DNA of 60,249 bases, taken from NCBI GenBank assembly GCA_001899235.1, contig MKVR01000012.1, positions 107,818 to 168,066 on the forward strand. The letters run 5' to 3'. Below the pieces are notes generated by a model. That model was not told where the DNA came from, ran no database searches, and was given only the letters and a program-made list of their open reading frames with translations. How positions within the stretch are numbered: the stretch's first letter is position 1; every line of letters starts with the position of its first letter. This document shows positions 1-11,552 of this stretch, one piece after another. The stretch is from Nitrosospira sp. 56-18. Its GTDB lineage: Bacteria > Pseudomonadota > Gammaproteobacteria > Burkholderiales > Nitrosomonadaceae. The translations under genes and the position numbers were made by a program.

Positions 1-147
1 TGGCGCGGCATCGCCACAAGATACGCCAAAAATACCGCCTCTTTCCTCGCCGCTGTGCAAATCAGGTGCATCGCTCTCTGGACAAATATCTCGTAACTAC
101 ACTATCTAGTGATCGTTGGCAATTATGTCATCCTCGCAAAACGCCGT

Positions 148-882
148 TTAAGCGTGCGAACCCGTGCGTGGGTCCGTGGACTGAATACGTGCTCGAGCCA
201 CTACCATTCGTTTCACGCTGGCCAATCCGCGAAATCGCCAGGACGGCGGCATCGGCCGATCCAACCGCTCACTGAAAACAAGGAAAGCCACTACGGCCAT
301 GGCGGCTAGGCGCCCCGATGGCAGCAACATAGGGAACAGCATCAACGCCCAGCAGGAAACCACGCACCAGACTCCGTGCGTCAAACCGAAACGCAGCACG
401 GCGAGATCGGCAGTGGCGCCGAATGCGGCAAGTTCGGTATGCAAGTGACAGCGATTGAGAGCCCGCTGCTTGATAGGCGAAAACTGCCACACCACGGCAA
501 TCAGCGCCACGCCTGCTGCCGGCAAAAACGACATCGGAACCAGCAGTTTGACGGTGGTCTCGATTGCTAGCACTACGGCCCCAGCGGCCATCCACGACGC
601 TGCATAACCCGCAACGAAGAGCGCCACGGCGCGCGCCCGGCGGTGCTTGAAGCTGCGTTGCCTCACGTATTGAATAGAAGGAATGAGCAGCGGCGCCATC
701 ATCGCCACCAGCATCAGCGCCCAGCCCGCAGCCTGCATCTGCGCTGCAGCGGAATTCCCGGCATGGAGGTGAGCGTGTCCCGCCATGCCGTACGGCTGCG
801 CAATCAAGAGGACCCAAGTCGCCGCAGTGAGCAGCAGCACAGAATAGCGCACTCGTGCGAATTCCCGTGCTTCATATGTCAT
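148..882 (-). CDS. DUF2182 family integral membrane protein
   Basis: A 244-residue, mostly hydrophobic protein with about five to six predicted membrane segments. It shows the features I associate with DUF2182 (predicted metal-binding membrane proteins): a W-LMLVAMMAPLLIPS block near residues 54-68, an R-rich turn followed by a GYAASW helix, a QFSPIKQRALNRCH segment after the middle helices, and a G-THGVWCVVSCWALM helix. Cys and His in the last two segments are candidate metal ligands. The ATG lies three bases after the stop of the upstream tyrosinase gene on the same strand, so the two are probably translationally coupled. The role is not established; copper handling for the tyrosinase is only an inference from the pairing. 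Confidence 0.75.
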   Translation of the reverse strand: MTYEAREFARVRYSVLLLTAATWVLLIAQPYGMAGHAHLHAGNSAAAQMQAAGWALMLVAMMAPLLIPSIQYVRQRSFKHRRARAVALFVAGYAASWMAAGAVVLAIETTVKLLVPMSFLPAAGVALIAVVWQFSPIKQRALNRCHLHTELAAFGATADLAVLRFGLTHGVWCVVSCWALMLFPMLLPSGRLAAMAVVAFLVFSERLDRPMPPSWRFRGLASVKRMVVARARIQSTDPRTGSHA

Positions 883-885
883 CGG

Positions 886-2439
886 CTACTTCGACCCTTC
901 GCGATAAATACTGACCCGCCCGACAGTCACCTCTCCACTATCTGGAACCGGCGGTTGGGGCAGGATGGTGACGTGGATCGAATCGGTGTTGAACTCGTTT
1001 CTTAGATGCAGCGTATCCACGATGTCGGTGATTTCGAGGTTGAAATCTAGGCCATCGCCGGAATGCCCCTTATCCGTTCGACTGGCTAGGCGAAGCCCGA
1101 ACAGTCCGACGGTTCCTGCCAGTAGTTCGGGATGACCAAGCGGATTGGTGCCTTTCGGCAGGTTGATATAGACATTGAGCGACACGGCGTCCTGGGTACC
1201 GCGAACATTTTCGAGGTACAGGTAGACTCGATCGGGGGGAGCGGCCTCGGATGGGGCGGCAAGACTCGCGATAACCTTGGCTCGAACCCGCGCCGCAAGC
1301 TTGACTATAGTTGCGGCGCTCGCGCCCTTGATGGGCAAGGCGCCTTCGTTTGCGCCCAACAGCTCCTCTTCCGCTCCGTGGTCCACAGGCTCTTCTTCCT
1401 TTACGTTTGCCGCCGCGGCGACAGCTCCCAGGCGGTTCAGCCGTTGTGAAAGCATATTAACGGCCGGGGCCAGTGCCGGCAATGTGTCATAGGTGTAATC
1501 CACCTTGCTCAGGCTATCCATCTGGCTAGGAATGTACACCCATGAACTGTTGGTAGGCAACGGCATCACAAACTCGCGCTGGCCCGACGCAGCAGGACCG
1601 TTGAGCCAAGCTGGATCGGTGGAATTCTTATTTCCGGCCTGGTTCCAGACAGCCCACATGCGATCGATATTGCAGTGATGCAAATAAAAGATCGGATCGA
1701 GTGCCGCAATACCCGGATCGCTCATCAGACCGTACGTGCCGTTCGGCAGACTCCCCCCGACAGCGCCGTGTACTTGATTGTGCGGATTGGATTCCAGGTT
1801 GCCGTTCAACCCTCTTCCATGGTTGAATCCCGTTTTCGGTCCGCCGAACCCGGGCTTGGCGGTTTTCGTGTCCGAACCGGTGAACAGGTCATTGGACATC
1901 ACGCTCTGGCTAACCGGCGGAATCGGCACGAAAATATTCCCGTTTCCCAGCGGGCCGTAACGGGCCTTGACAAAGAGGGGATTAGGGCTGCCGTCGGGCA
2001 GTGTTGTCGCGGTGAAAGCCGGGGGAATGCTGCTCTCATTCGTCCCGAAATAATTCCAATAGGGTAGCGCCCAGTCCGACGGGCCGCCAGCAGCCTTCAC
2101 CGCCGCCCGGATCTGCGCCTCCAGGGCGATCAGGTAGCCGCGGTGCCATGGCAGAAAATACCAGCTCTGATGCTGGCATTGATTCCAGTATTTATCCTGA
2201 ATGCTCTGTGGCGGTTGCGGAGTTGTCGGCGTCGCGGGCGGTGATGGCAAGTAACCCCAGCCTGGAAATGAAGGATCCGTGATGTACTCGCCATGGAGGG
2301 CGGCGAATGACCACCAGCTATTCAGGTTGTCGAGCGGAAGCGCCTGCATCGCTTGAACCCCCTTGGCATACCAAAGCAGGTCCGTATTGATGAAAGTGCC
2401 GCCGTTATTCCAAGCGTTCGAGCGTGTATAGGTAGCCAT
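886..2439 (-). CDS. tyrosinase / polyphenol oxidase family type-3 copper protein
   Basis: A 517-residue protein with both copper-binding halves of the tyrosinase/hemocyanin fold. CuA: H49 (ALHGEY), H90 in CQHQSWYFLPWHR and H99. CuB: H220 and H224 in NPHNQVHGAVGG, and the H254-H255 pair in DPIFYLHHCNIDRMW. C88 sits two residues before H90, the CxH spacing that forms a Cys-His thioether in fungal tyrosinases. After a linker, residues of about 400-510 form a beta-rich C-terminal domain resembling that of plant polyphenol oxidases. The family oxidises phenols or catechols with O2. There is no obvious signal peptide or Tat motif. A strong Shine-Dalgarno (AGAGGAGAGA) directly precedes the ATG. It is first in a unit with the DUF2182 gene. 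The substrate is unknown. Confidence 0.9.
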   Translation of the reverse strand: MATYTRSNAWNNGGTFINTDLLWYAKGVQAMQALPLDNLNSWWSFAALHGEYITDPSFPGWGYLPSPPATPTTPQPPQSIQDKYWNQCQHQSWYFLPWHRGYLIALEAQIRAAVKAAGGPSDWALPYWNYFGTNESSIPPAFTATTLPDGSPNPLFVKARYGPLGNGNIFVPIPPVSQSVMSNDLFTGSDTKTAKPGFGGPKTGFNHGRGLNGNLESNPHNQVHGAVGGSLPNGTYGLMSDPGIAALDPIFYLHHCNIDRMWAVWNQAGNKNSTDPAWLNGPAASGQREFVMPLPTNSSWVYIPSQMDSLSKVDYTYDTLPALAPAVNMLSQRLNRLGAVAAAANVKEEEPVDHGAEEELLGANEGALPIKGASAATIVKLAARVRAKVIASLAAPSEAAPPDRVYLYLENVRGTQDAVSLNVYINLPKGTNPLGHPELLAGTVGLFGLRLASRTDKGHSGDGLDFNLEITDIVDTLHLRNEFNTDSIHVTILPQPPVPDSGEVTVGRVSIYREGSK

Positions 2440-2487
2440 TCTCTCCTCTGCTTTCTAAACTTGTAAACTTTACGATTAACCGCACAG

Positions 2488-2501
2488 CCGCCGGCCGGCG
2501 G
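2488..2501. promoter_or_regulatory. 14-bp perfect palindrome upstream of tyrosinase
   Basis: CCGCCGGCCGGCGG is a perfect 14-bp palindrome about 50 bases upstream of the tyrosinase start, within its presumed leader or promoter. It could be a protein-binding site or the base of a transcript hairpin; the sequence alone does not decide. Confidence 0.3.
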
Positions 2502-2606
2502 TATCCCGCCCAAGACTGGAGCCCAGAAACGATACGTCGTCACCGCGGTTCACTTAAATACCGCCAATGCAGTTATTTTTTCATGTCCTCCACCTTTTCT
2601 ATGCCT

Positions 2607-2828
2607 CTAGAAGTTGCCACCGTGTATCAAGTGAGGATCTCTTTCTCCGGTGAGCAACCAGTCGGAAGAAAAATCGAGCTGCAACCGAAGCTCGAGTAGC
2701 TTTTTTATTTCCGGCGTGCGCTGCCGGTTTCCCATTGGGAAACCGGCAGCTTTGGAAACGCCGCACAGTTCGCCCAAGGTCTGGCTGAGTTTGTATCTGC
2801 GGCGAAGTTGAATCAGGCGCGGCCCCAT
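2607..2828 (-). pseudogene. XRE/CI-type helix-turn-helix regulator with frameshifted recognition helix
   Basis: The 73-codon reading frame is clearly an XRE-family regulator at both ends: GPRLIQLRRRYKLSQT, LGELCGVSKAA, then TPEIKKLLELRLQLDFSSDW and LLTGE. In between, where family members read roughly VSQWETGSR, this frame reads GFPMGNRQR. Shifting the frame by one base over just that stretch restores V-S-Q-W-E-T-G. So there is a +1 base near 2743-2745 and a -1 base near 2717-2722. One codon also appears missing in the first helix (SQT-LGEL). The DNA-recognition helix is therefore scrambled and the protein is probably non-functional, unless these are sequencing errors. It lies upstream of and co-oriented with the tyrosinase pair. 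Confidence 0.7.
2720..2750. repeat. 14-bp perfect inverted repeat inside the XRE pseudogene
   Basis: Arms GCTGCCGGTTTCCC (2720-2733) and GGGAAACCGGCAGC (2737-2750) are separated by three bases. The extra base that breaks the reading frame is exactly the one that makes this near-palindrome perfect, as expected for a quasipalindrome template-switch mutation. Confidence 0.8.
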
Positions 2829-2859
2829 ATTTCACTCGCAAGAACAATAGAAATTCGGG

Positions 2860-2889
2860 CAGCAAAGGTTAAATGGTTAACCTTTGCTG
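2860..2889. promoter_or_regulatory. operator-like 13-bp inverted repeat upstream of the XRE gene
   Basis: Two perfect 13-bp arms, CAGCAAAGGTTAA (2860-2872) and TTAACCTTTGCTG (2877-2889), flank a 4-base spacer. The site ends about 31 bases upstream of the regulator start codon, the usual place for an autorepressor operator of XRE/CI-like proteins. The remaining bases up to ettA (2890-3126) show no gene. Confidence 0.55.
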
Positions 2890-3126
2890 AACCTCATGGT
2901 AAAGCTTACGCCTGATCTTTCTCTTTTGTCAATTATGAATTAACTATGTCGTTGCTGAAGCAACCTGCTCCCTGCAGGCCCGCCAGGCAGTTTGTGTTAT
3001 CTTGGATTTTTCAGAGGTTGATCAGTCAAATTCCCCATTCACTGTCTCCGAGAAGGCAAAGTTTTCATATGAGCAGCCTCATGCGTTAAACTTGCGCGCT
3101 TGTCATTCACAGACCTACACCCTGCC

Positions 3127-4791
<1,665 letters not shown>

Positions 4792-4830
4792 CGTTGGCTG
4801 GGTTATTCTTTTAATGATGGTAAAAGCGGG

Positions 4831-4859
4831 TCCGGCAAGTGGGGATACACCTTGCCGGA
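4831..4859. terminator. candidate bidirectional terminator between convergent genes
   Basis: A 9-bp perfect stem, TCCGGCAAG (4831-4839) and CTTGCCGGA (4851-4859), with an 11-base loop lies between the convergent ettA and the small secreted-protein gene. There is no clear T-tract, so it may instead only stabilise the transcript ends. Confidence 0.4.
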
Positions 4860-4869
4860 TCTGTCCGGG

Positions 4870-5187
4870 CTAATAACGGCCTTCGCGCTTGGGTCCGGTA
4901 CCTGAATAGTCCTGCCCGCCATCATCGAACCGTTCAGTGCCGTCGGTGGTATATCGGGAATTATCCGGGTTTGCCTTGTATTTTTTCGGTTTCTTTTTCA
5001 TTGCTTCCTGATCGGGAGGGCAATCGGCCCTGACAGCAGCGGAATCGCCCGCAGCGATCTCATCCGGCATATCGCACTCCTTGGTCTGAACCACTCCGTT
5101 GGCCTGAGCCACTCCCACGGTGGCGCCGAACATGAATAACCCCGCCAGAAACAGCGACTTCGATTTTGAAATTGAGCAAGATTTCAT
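4870..5187 (-). CDS. small secreted protein of unknown function
   Basis: A 105-residue protein. Residues of about 1-29 form a typical Sec signal peptide: basic start with MKSCSISKSK, hydrophobic LFLAGLFMFGATVGVA, and cleavage probably after AQA. The mature part is polar, with two Cys (in KECDMPDE and RADCPPDQ) that could form a disulfide, a lysine cluster MKKKPKKYKA and a Tyr/Gly/Asp-rich tail. A good Shine-Dalgarno (GGGAG) lies six bases before the ATG. I do not recognise the family. It is convergent with ettA and diverges from the FGE-like gene. Confidence 0.7.
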   Translation of the reverse strand: MKSCSISKSKSLFLAGLFMFGATVGVAQANGVVQTKECDMPDEIAAGDSAAVRADCPPDQEAMKKKPKKYKANPDNSRYTTDGTERFDDGGQDYSGTGPKREGRY

Positions 5188-5449
5188 GGTAGTCTCCCGT
5201 TGATTGATCCATTAAACTGCTTCTGTAACAATAGGCTTATATCAATGAAAAATACGGTGCGTTAACACACATAGCACAACAATAACTGCGAATATCCCGC
5301 AGGGAGGGTATGTATCCATCATCCCCGGCCGCGCTCGGACAACGCTGTCCTTTTCCTGCCTAGCCCTTTTAGCTTTATGCCGCGGATTACCTCAAATCAA
5401 TATAGCCGACTATCAGCTTGCCTACTACTTTTATAAAGCAGTTCAGTTC

Positions 5450-6304
5450 ATGAAATCAGTTCATTGCCTCCTTCTCGCATCGATCCTGGTACTGCATCTT
5501 TTCGAAGTGCACGCCTACTCGCCCAGTCTCATGGACAATCACAAAAATGATTCTCCGGATGCGGAATTGCCAGCCGGCATGGCCGCGCCTGCAAACACCA
5601 CCGGAATCCAGGCTGCCGAACCGGTCCACCTGGCGGCGCAGCAGGAGCAGGGCCAAAAGCTGGGGAACGGAGCGCGGCACGGCACGGGAGAAGCGTTGCG
5701 CGGCCTCGACAGCTGTCCGGGTTGCCCGGAAATCATTCCCATTCCCGGCAACAAGTTTGCAATTGGCAAATTTGCGGTAACTTTCAGGGAATGGGATTCA
5801 TGCGTTGCGGATGGCGGTTGCGGAGGATATCAGCCATCGGACAATGGGTGGGGACGAGGAAACCGGCCGGTGATCAACGTAAGCTGGAACGATGCTCAAA
5901 ACTATATCCAATGGCTGTCTCACAAGACGGGTAAAGCCTACCGTCTGCCAAGCGAACAGGAGTGGGAAACTGCCGCGCGTGCCGGAACCACCTCCGACTA
6001 TTACTGGGGAAATGACATCGGACGCAATCATGCCAATTGCGACGGATGCGGAAGCGAGTGGGATAATAAAAAAACCGCTCCCGTGGGCAGCTTCAAACCC
6101 AACGCTTTCGGTTTATACGACATGATGGGAAATGTCTGGCAATGGACGGATGCCTGCAGGAGCGGTAACTGCACCCGGCGGGTATTCTGCGGGGGATCAT
6201 GGAACCATCGGCCGCAGGACATGCGTGCCGGAATGTGCAACTGGTTCGAGACGAGCAAACGCATGCGCTATCTCGGATTTCGTCTGGCCATCACCCTCCC
6301 CTGA
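5450..6304 (+). CDS. secreted FGE-sulfatase (SUMF1-like) domain protein
   Basis: A 284-residue protein with an N-terminal signal peptide (about residues 1-22, MKSVHCLLLASILVLHLFEV). A low-complexity linker follows, then from about residue 100 a formylglycine-generating-enzyme-like fold: FAVTFREWD, VSWNDAQNYIQWLS, YRLPSEQEWETAARAG, YDMMGNVWQWTDAC, FCGGSWNHRPQDMRAG and GFRLA. The Cys pair used by true aerobic FGE is not apparent in the GGSW region, so sulfatase activation is doubtful. Many members of this superfamily bind ligands or have other roles. Several Cys in the mature part (SCPGCPE, CVADGGCGG, CDGCGS) suggest disulfides. No clear Shine-Dalgarno is seen. The downstream murA is convergent. 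Confidence 0.85.
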   Translation: MKSVHCLLLASILVLHLFEVHAYSPSLMDNHKNDSPDAELPAGMAAPANTTGIQAAEPVHLAAQQEQGQKLGNGARHGTGEALRGLDSCPGCPEIIPIPGNKFAIGKFAVTFREWDSCVADGGCGGYQPSDNGWGRGNRPVINVSWNDAQNYIQWLSHKTGKAYRLPSEQEWETAARAGTTSDYYWGNDIGRNHANCDGCGSEWDNKKTAPVGSFKPNAFGLYDMMGNVWQWTDACRSGNCTRRVFCGGSWNHRPQDMRAGMCNWFETSKRMRYLGFRLAITLP

Positions 6305-6378
6305 AACACTTCCTGCGGCAGTAGCGGTAAAAATTCCGAAGCAGTTATTGAGCGCCGGCGAAGCCCACTCGAAGGAAA

Positions 6379-8043
<1,665 letters not shown>

Positions 8044-8433
8044 ATGAAAAAAAAGACAATCCAGTCCCCCGATGCACCCCAGGCCATAGGAACTTATTCT
8101 CAGGCAATTCGCGTAAATGGAGGGGATACGGTTTATCTTTCCGGGCAGATCGGCCTGAATCCTTCCTCGATGCAGATGGTGGCCGGGATCGAGGGGCAAA
8201 TACAGCAGGTGCTATCGAATCTGAAAGCTGTAGCAACAGCCAGTGGAGGAAGCCTGTCCGATATCGTGAAGCTGAATGTCTATCTGACGGATCTTTCCAA
8301 TTTTGAAAAGGTCAACACCGCCATGGCAAGCTACTTCGATAAACCGTATCCCGCCAGGGCTGCGATAGGCGTGGCGGCGCTTCCGCGCGGCGCATTGGTG
8401 GAAATGGATGCGGTGATGGTATTGCCGGGGTGA
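8044..8433 (+). CDS. ridA: RidA family reactive imine/enamine deaminase
   Basis: A 129-residue protein of the YjgF/YER057c/UK114 family. It hydrolyses reactive enamine/imine intermediates, for example those made by PLP-dependent threonine dehydratase. The conserved features are GTYSQAI near the start, VYLSGQIG, and [21 protein letters not shown] with the key Arg and Glu. A good Shine-Dalgarno (AAGGAA) precedes the ATG. The stop overlaps the GTG start of recG (GTGA), so the two are co-translated. Confidence 0.93.
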   Translation: MKKKTIQSPDAPQAIGTYSQAIRVNGGDTVYLSGQIGLNPSSMQMVAGIEGQIQQVLSNLKAVATASGGSLSDIVKLNVYLTDLSNFEKVNTAMASYFDKPYPARAAIGVAALPRGALVEMDAVMVLPG

Positions 8434-10547
8434 AGGGCAATGCCGGGCAGGATTCCGGCCATCGAGCGGCCGGACCTCCCGCTATCCGCGCCATCCACCA
8501 GGCAACACAGGAGAAACTGGCCAAGCTTGGCATTGCCGATGAGTTCGATCTGATGCTGCATTTGCCGCTGCGGTACGATGACGAAACTCACCTCTATCCC
8601 ATCGGGGATGTTCCTCTGAACAAGGCAGTTCAAGTCGAAGGCAATATCACGCACAGCGAAATCCTGTTTCGCCCGCGACGCCAGCTGGTATGCCAGGTGG
8701 AAGACGGCAGTGGTTCCCTCTTCATGCGTTTCCTCAACTTTTATGGCAGCCAGGTAAAAGCTTATTCCAAAGGTGTCCGCGTTCGGCTGCTGGGAGAGAT
8801 CCGCTCCGGTTTTTTCGGAGTCGAGATGGTGCATCCGAAGTGCCGGGTAATACATAAGCATACGCCGTTGCCCGAAACTCTGACGCCGGTTTATCCATCC
8901 ACGGCGGGCCTCTCCTCCGAAACCCTGCGAAGACTGATCCAGCAGGCTCTGCAACAGATCGCCGATAACAACCAGCAGCGGGAAGATCTGGAAACGTTGC
9001 CGGAGGCATTGTTGAAACGCTATCGGCTTCCCGGTTTCTGGGACAGCGTATTCTTTTTGCACAACCCTCCTCCCGAAGCATCAATAGCATTATTGCAGCA
9101 GCGCACCCATCCGGCCTGGCAGCGAATCAAGTTCGATGAATTGCTGGCGCAGCAGCTCTCCATGCGCCTGCATTACCAGCAGCGCCGCAGTGGCAGCGCC
9201 CCCGTTCTGCGCGAAAAGAAAGAATTGACCTCGGCGCTGCTGCAATCGCTTCCTTTCCAGCTCACGCGCGGCCAGCAGAACGCTTTTTCAGAGATCAGGA
9301 AGGATCTCGTCACCGGGCATCCGATGCAGCGGCTGCTGCAGGGTGACGTAGGCAGCGGCAAAACGGTGGTTGCCGCGTTGGCCGTGCTGGCCGCTGTTGA
9401 AAACGGCTACCAGGCCGCCTTGATGGCTCCCACCGAGATTCTTGCCGAGCAGCTTTATCAGAAATTTTCCGGCTGGCTGGATCCGCTTTTTGCCCCGCGC
9501 GGATTGATGATTGCGTGGCTGTCTGGAAGCCAGAAACCAAAACAGCGGGAAAATATGCTCGCCAGCATCGCCCAGGGGAGTGCATCGGTGGCGATCGGTA
9601 CGCATGCGCTGGTGCAGGAGCATGTGGAGTTTCATCGGCTTGGGCTTGCCATCGTCGATGAACAGCATCGTTTTGGTGTGCATCAACGGCTGGCGCTGAG
9701 AATGAAGGGTACAGCAGCCAGAATGGTGCCGCATCAGTTGATGATGAGCGCTACCCCAATCCCGCGCACTCTTTCGATGAGCTACTATGCCGACCTGGAT
9801 GTCTCGGTAATAGACGAGCTGCCGCCAGGAAGATTCCCGGTGGTGACCAAGCTGATTGCCGATGAACGCCGCGAGGAAGTAACAGGCCGCATACGCGAGG
9901 CGTGCCGGTCGGGAAAACAGGCCTATTGGGTGTGTCCGCTGATCGAGGAATCCGAGGCTTTGCAGCTGAAGACCGCGTTGGAGACGCATGGCAAACTGGC
10001 GGCCACATTTCCCGAGCTGGAAATCGGTCTTGTGCACGGCCGCCTCTCCGCGCGGGAAAAATCGGCAGCGATGGAATCATTCAGGAAAGGTGAAACTCAA
10101 CTACTGGTTGCAACAACCGTAATTGAAGTGGGCGTGGATGTGCCCAACGCGTCGCTGATGGTGATCGAGCATGCCGAACGCATGGGCTTGTCGCAGTTGC
10201 ACCAGTTGCGAGGCCGGGTAGGACGCGGTGGTGAGGCAAGCATATGCATACTGCTATATCAGAAACCCTTGTCGCCCATCGCGCGGGAACGGCTTAGAAT
10301 CATATTCGAACATGCGAATGGCTTCGAGATCGCGCATGAGGACTTGAAGCTGCGGGGACCCGGCGAGTTTCTTGGAGCGCGCCAAAGTGGCGTACCCATG
10401 CTGCGCTTTGCCAACCTCGAACAGGATGGGAATCTGCTTGCCGCCGCGCAAACCGCGGCGAGCGAGTTCCTCCGCGAGCATCCTTATGCCGCGCAGCGGC
10501 ATCTTCAGCGGTGGCTCGGAAAAAAAAGCGAATACCTGAGGGCATGA
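8430..10547 (+). CDS. recG: ATP-dependent DNA helicase RecG
   Basis: A 705-residue superfamily II helicase that remodels stalled replication forks and branch-migrates Holliday junctions. The N-terminal wedge/OB domain occupies roughly residues 1-240. Helicase motifs are clear: PTEILAEQ, Walker [13 protein letters not shown] in [21 protein letters not shown], and [12 protein letters not shown] with QLRGRVGRG. The start is GTG at 8430, overlapping the ridA stop codon; no better downstream start is needed because the N-terminus is collinear with the family. Confidence 0.96.
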   Translation: MKGNAGQDSGHRAAGPPAIRAIHQATQEKLAKLGIADEFDLMLHLPLRYDDETHLYPIGDVPLNKAVQVEGNITHSEILFRPRRQLVCQVEDGSGSLFMRFLNFYGSQVKAYSKGVRVRLLGEIRSGFFGVEMVHPKCRVIHKHTPLPETLTPVYPSTAGLSSETLRRLIQQALQQIADNNQQREDLETLPEALLKRYRLPGFWDSVFFLHNPPPEASIALLQQRTHPAWQRIKFDELLAQQLSMRLHYQQRRSGSAPVLREKKELTSALLQSLPFQLTRGQQNAFSEIRKDLVTGHPMQRLLQGDVGSGKTVVAALAVLAAVENGYQAALMAPTEILAEQLYQKFSGWLDPLFAPRGLMIAWLSGSQKPKQRENMLASIAQGSASVAIGTHALVQEHVEFHRLGLAIVDEQHRFGVHQRLALRMKGTAARMVPHQLMMSATPIPRTLSMSYYADLDVSVIDELPPGRFPVVTKLIADERREEVTGRIREACRSGKQAYWVCPLIEESEALQLKTALETHGKLAATFPELEIGLVHGRLSAREKSAAMESFRKGETQLLVATTVIEVGVDVPNASLMVIEHAERMGLSQLHQLRGRVGRGGEASICILLYQKPLSPIARERLRIIFEHANGFEIAHEDLKLRGPGEFLGARQSGVPMLRFANLEQDGNLLAAAQTAASEFLREHPYAAQRHLQRWLGKKSEYLRA

Positions 10548-10634
10548 AAATACCTGTGATGTCCATCGATACCCGGTCGTGATCTCGAAACCGCACCGTG
10601 GCGGCAGGCACATGCTGCGAAGAGACATATTGTG

Positions 10635-11417
10635 ATGCTGCAAACCAGAAATTTGACGCTGAAATACCCCGATAAATTACTTTGTCACGACTTGAATTTG
10701 ACTGTCAATCCGGGCGAATGCTGGGCCATACTCGGCCGCAATGGTTGCGGAAAGACTACTTTGATCCATGCGTTGGGGGGATTGCGGCAGGCAAACGGGA
10801 ATGGCGGCTCACCCATCAGTCTGGGAGGCAAGCTGCTTGAAAGCTGGTCCCGCCGGGATCTTGCCCGTCATCTGGGCATACTGCTGCAGGAAGAACCCGG
10901 GGAATTTTGGGGAGATGTGCGGGAATACGTGCTCCTGGGACGGCATCCCTACGCCGATACCCTGTTTGGCTGGCGGTCTGCCGACCTTGACATTGCGCTT
11001 GAAGCCATAGAACGGATGGAACTGGCCGATGTCGCCCACCGGCCCCTTGGCACGCTTTCCGGCGGGGAACGCCAACGTGCGCGCATTGCCTTGCTGCTTG
11101 CCCAATCGCCACAATATTACCTGCTGGATGAACCCTTGCAGCACCTCGACTTGCGGCATCAACTTGGCGTGATGCAGCTTTTCAAGGAATTGGGGGAGCA
11201 AGGCAGCGCCCTCATGATGGTGCTCCACGATATAGGATGGGCCAGCCGCTTCTGCGACCACGTCCTGATGATATTCGAAAACGGGCAAATTATTGCAGGA
11301 GGTGCTGAAGATCTCCTCAATCGGGAAAATCTCGAGGCGCTTTATCAATGCAGCATGGAGGAATTTGTGAGGGAGCCGCGGCGGCACACGCTGCCGGGAT
11401 CTGTCTCCAGTGTATAA
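10635..11417 (+). CDS. orphan ABC transporter ATP-binding protein, iron-siderophore/cobalamin type
   Basis: About 260 residues (ATG at 10635; a GTG at 10632 is an alternative). The order is Walker A GRNGCGKTT, Q-loop GILLQEEPGEFWGDVREYVLLGRHPY, signature LSGGERQRARIALLLAQ, Walker B YYLLDEP and D-loop LQHLDLRHQ, then VLHDIGWASRFCDHVLMI. The RHPY segment after the Q-loop and the overall length are typical of FecE/FhuC/BtuD-like ATPases. No permease or binding protein is adjacent; the neighbours are recG and pcnB, so its partners must be encoded elsewhere. Confidence 0.85.
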   Translation: MLQTRNLTLKYPDKLLCHDLNLTVNPGECWAILGRNGCGKTTLIHALGGLRQANGNGGSPISLGGKLLESWSRRDLARHLGILLQEEPGEFWGDVREYVLLGRHPYADTLFGWRSADLDIALEAIERMELADVAHRPLGTLSGGERQRARIALLLAQSPQYYLLDEPLQHLDLRHQLGVMQLFKELGEQGSALMMVLHDIGWASRFCDHVLMIFENGQIIAGGAEDLLNRENLEALYQCSMEEFVREPRRHTLPGSVSSV

Positions 11418-11552
11418 TTCAGCCGATTCCTTCAGGAAATCCTTGAGAATTTCCCAACTTGGTCGCTTTTCCGCATCTTTAGCATATCGCTATCCTGATT
11501 CTCCTGGTTCTCGATATCTGCCGGATTTATTCAGAGGTCCTCCACTTTCGTA

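Noticed and set aside
1-147. Possible gene at the left edge
   Set aside because: Short frames only, none with a convincing start or domain.
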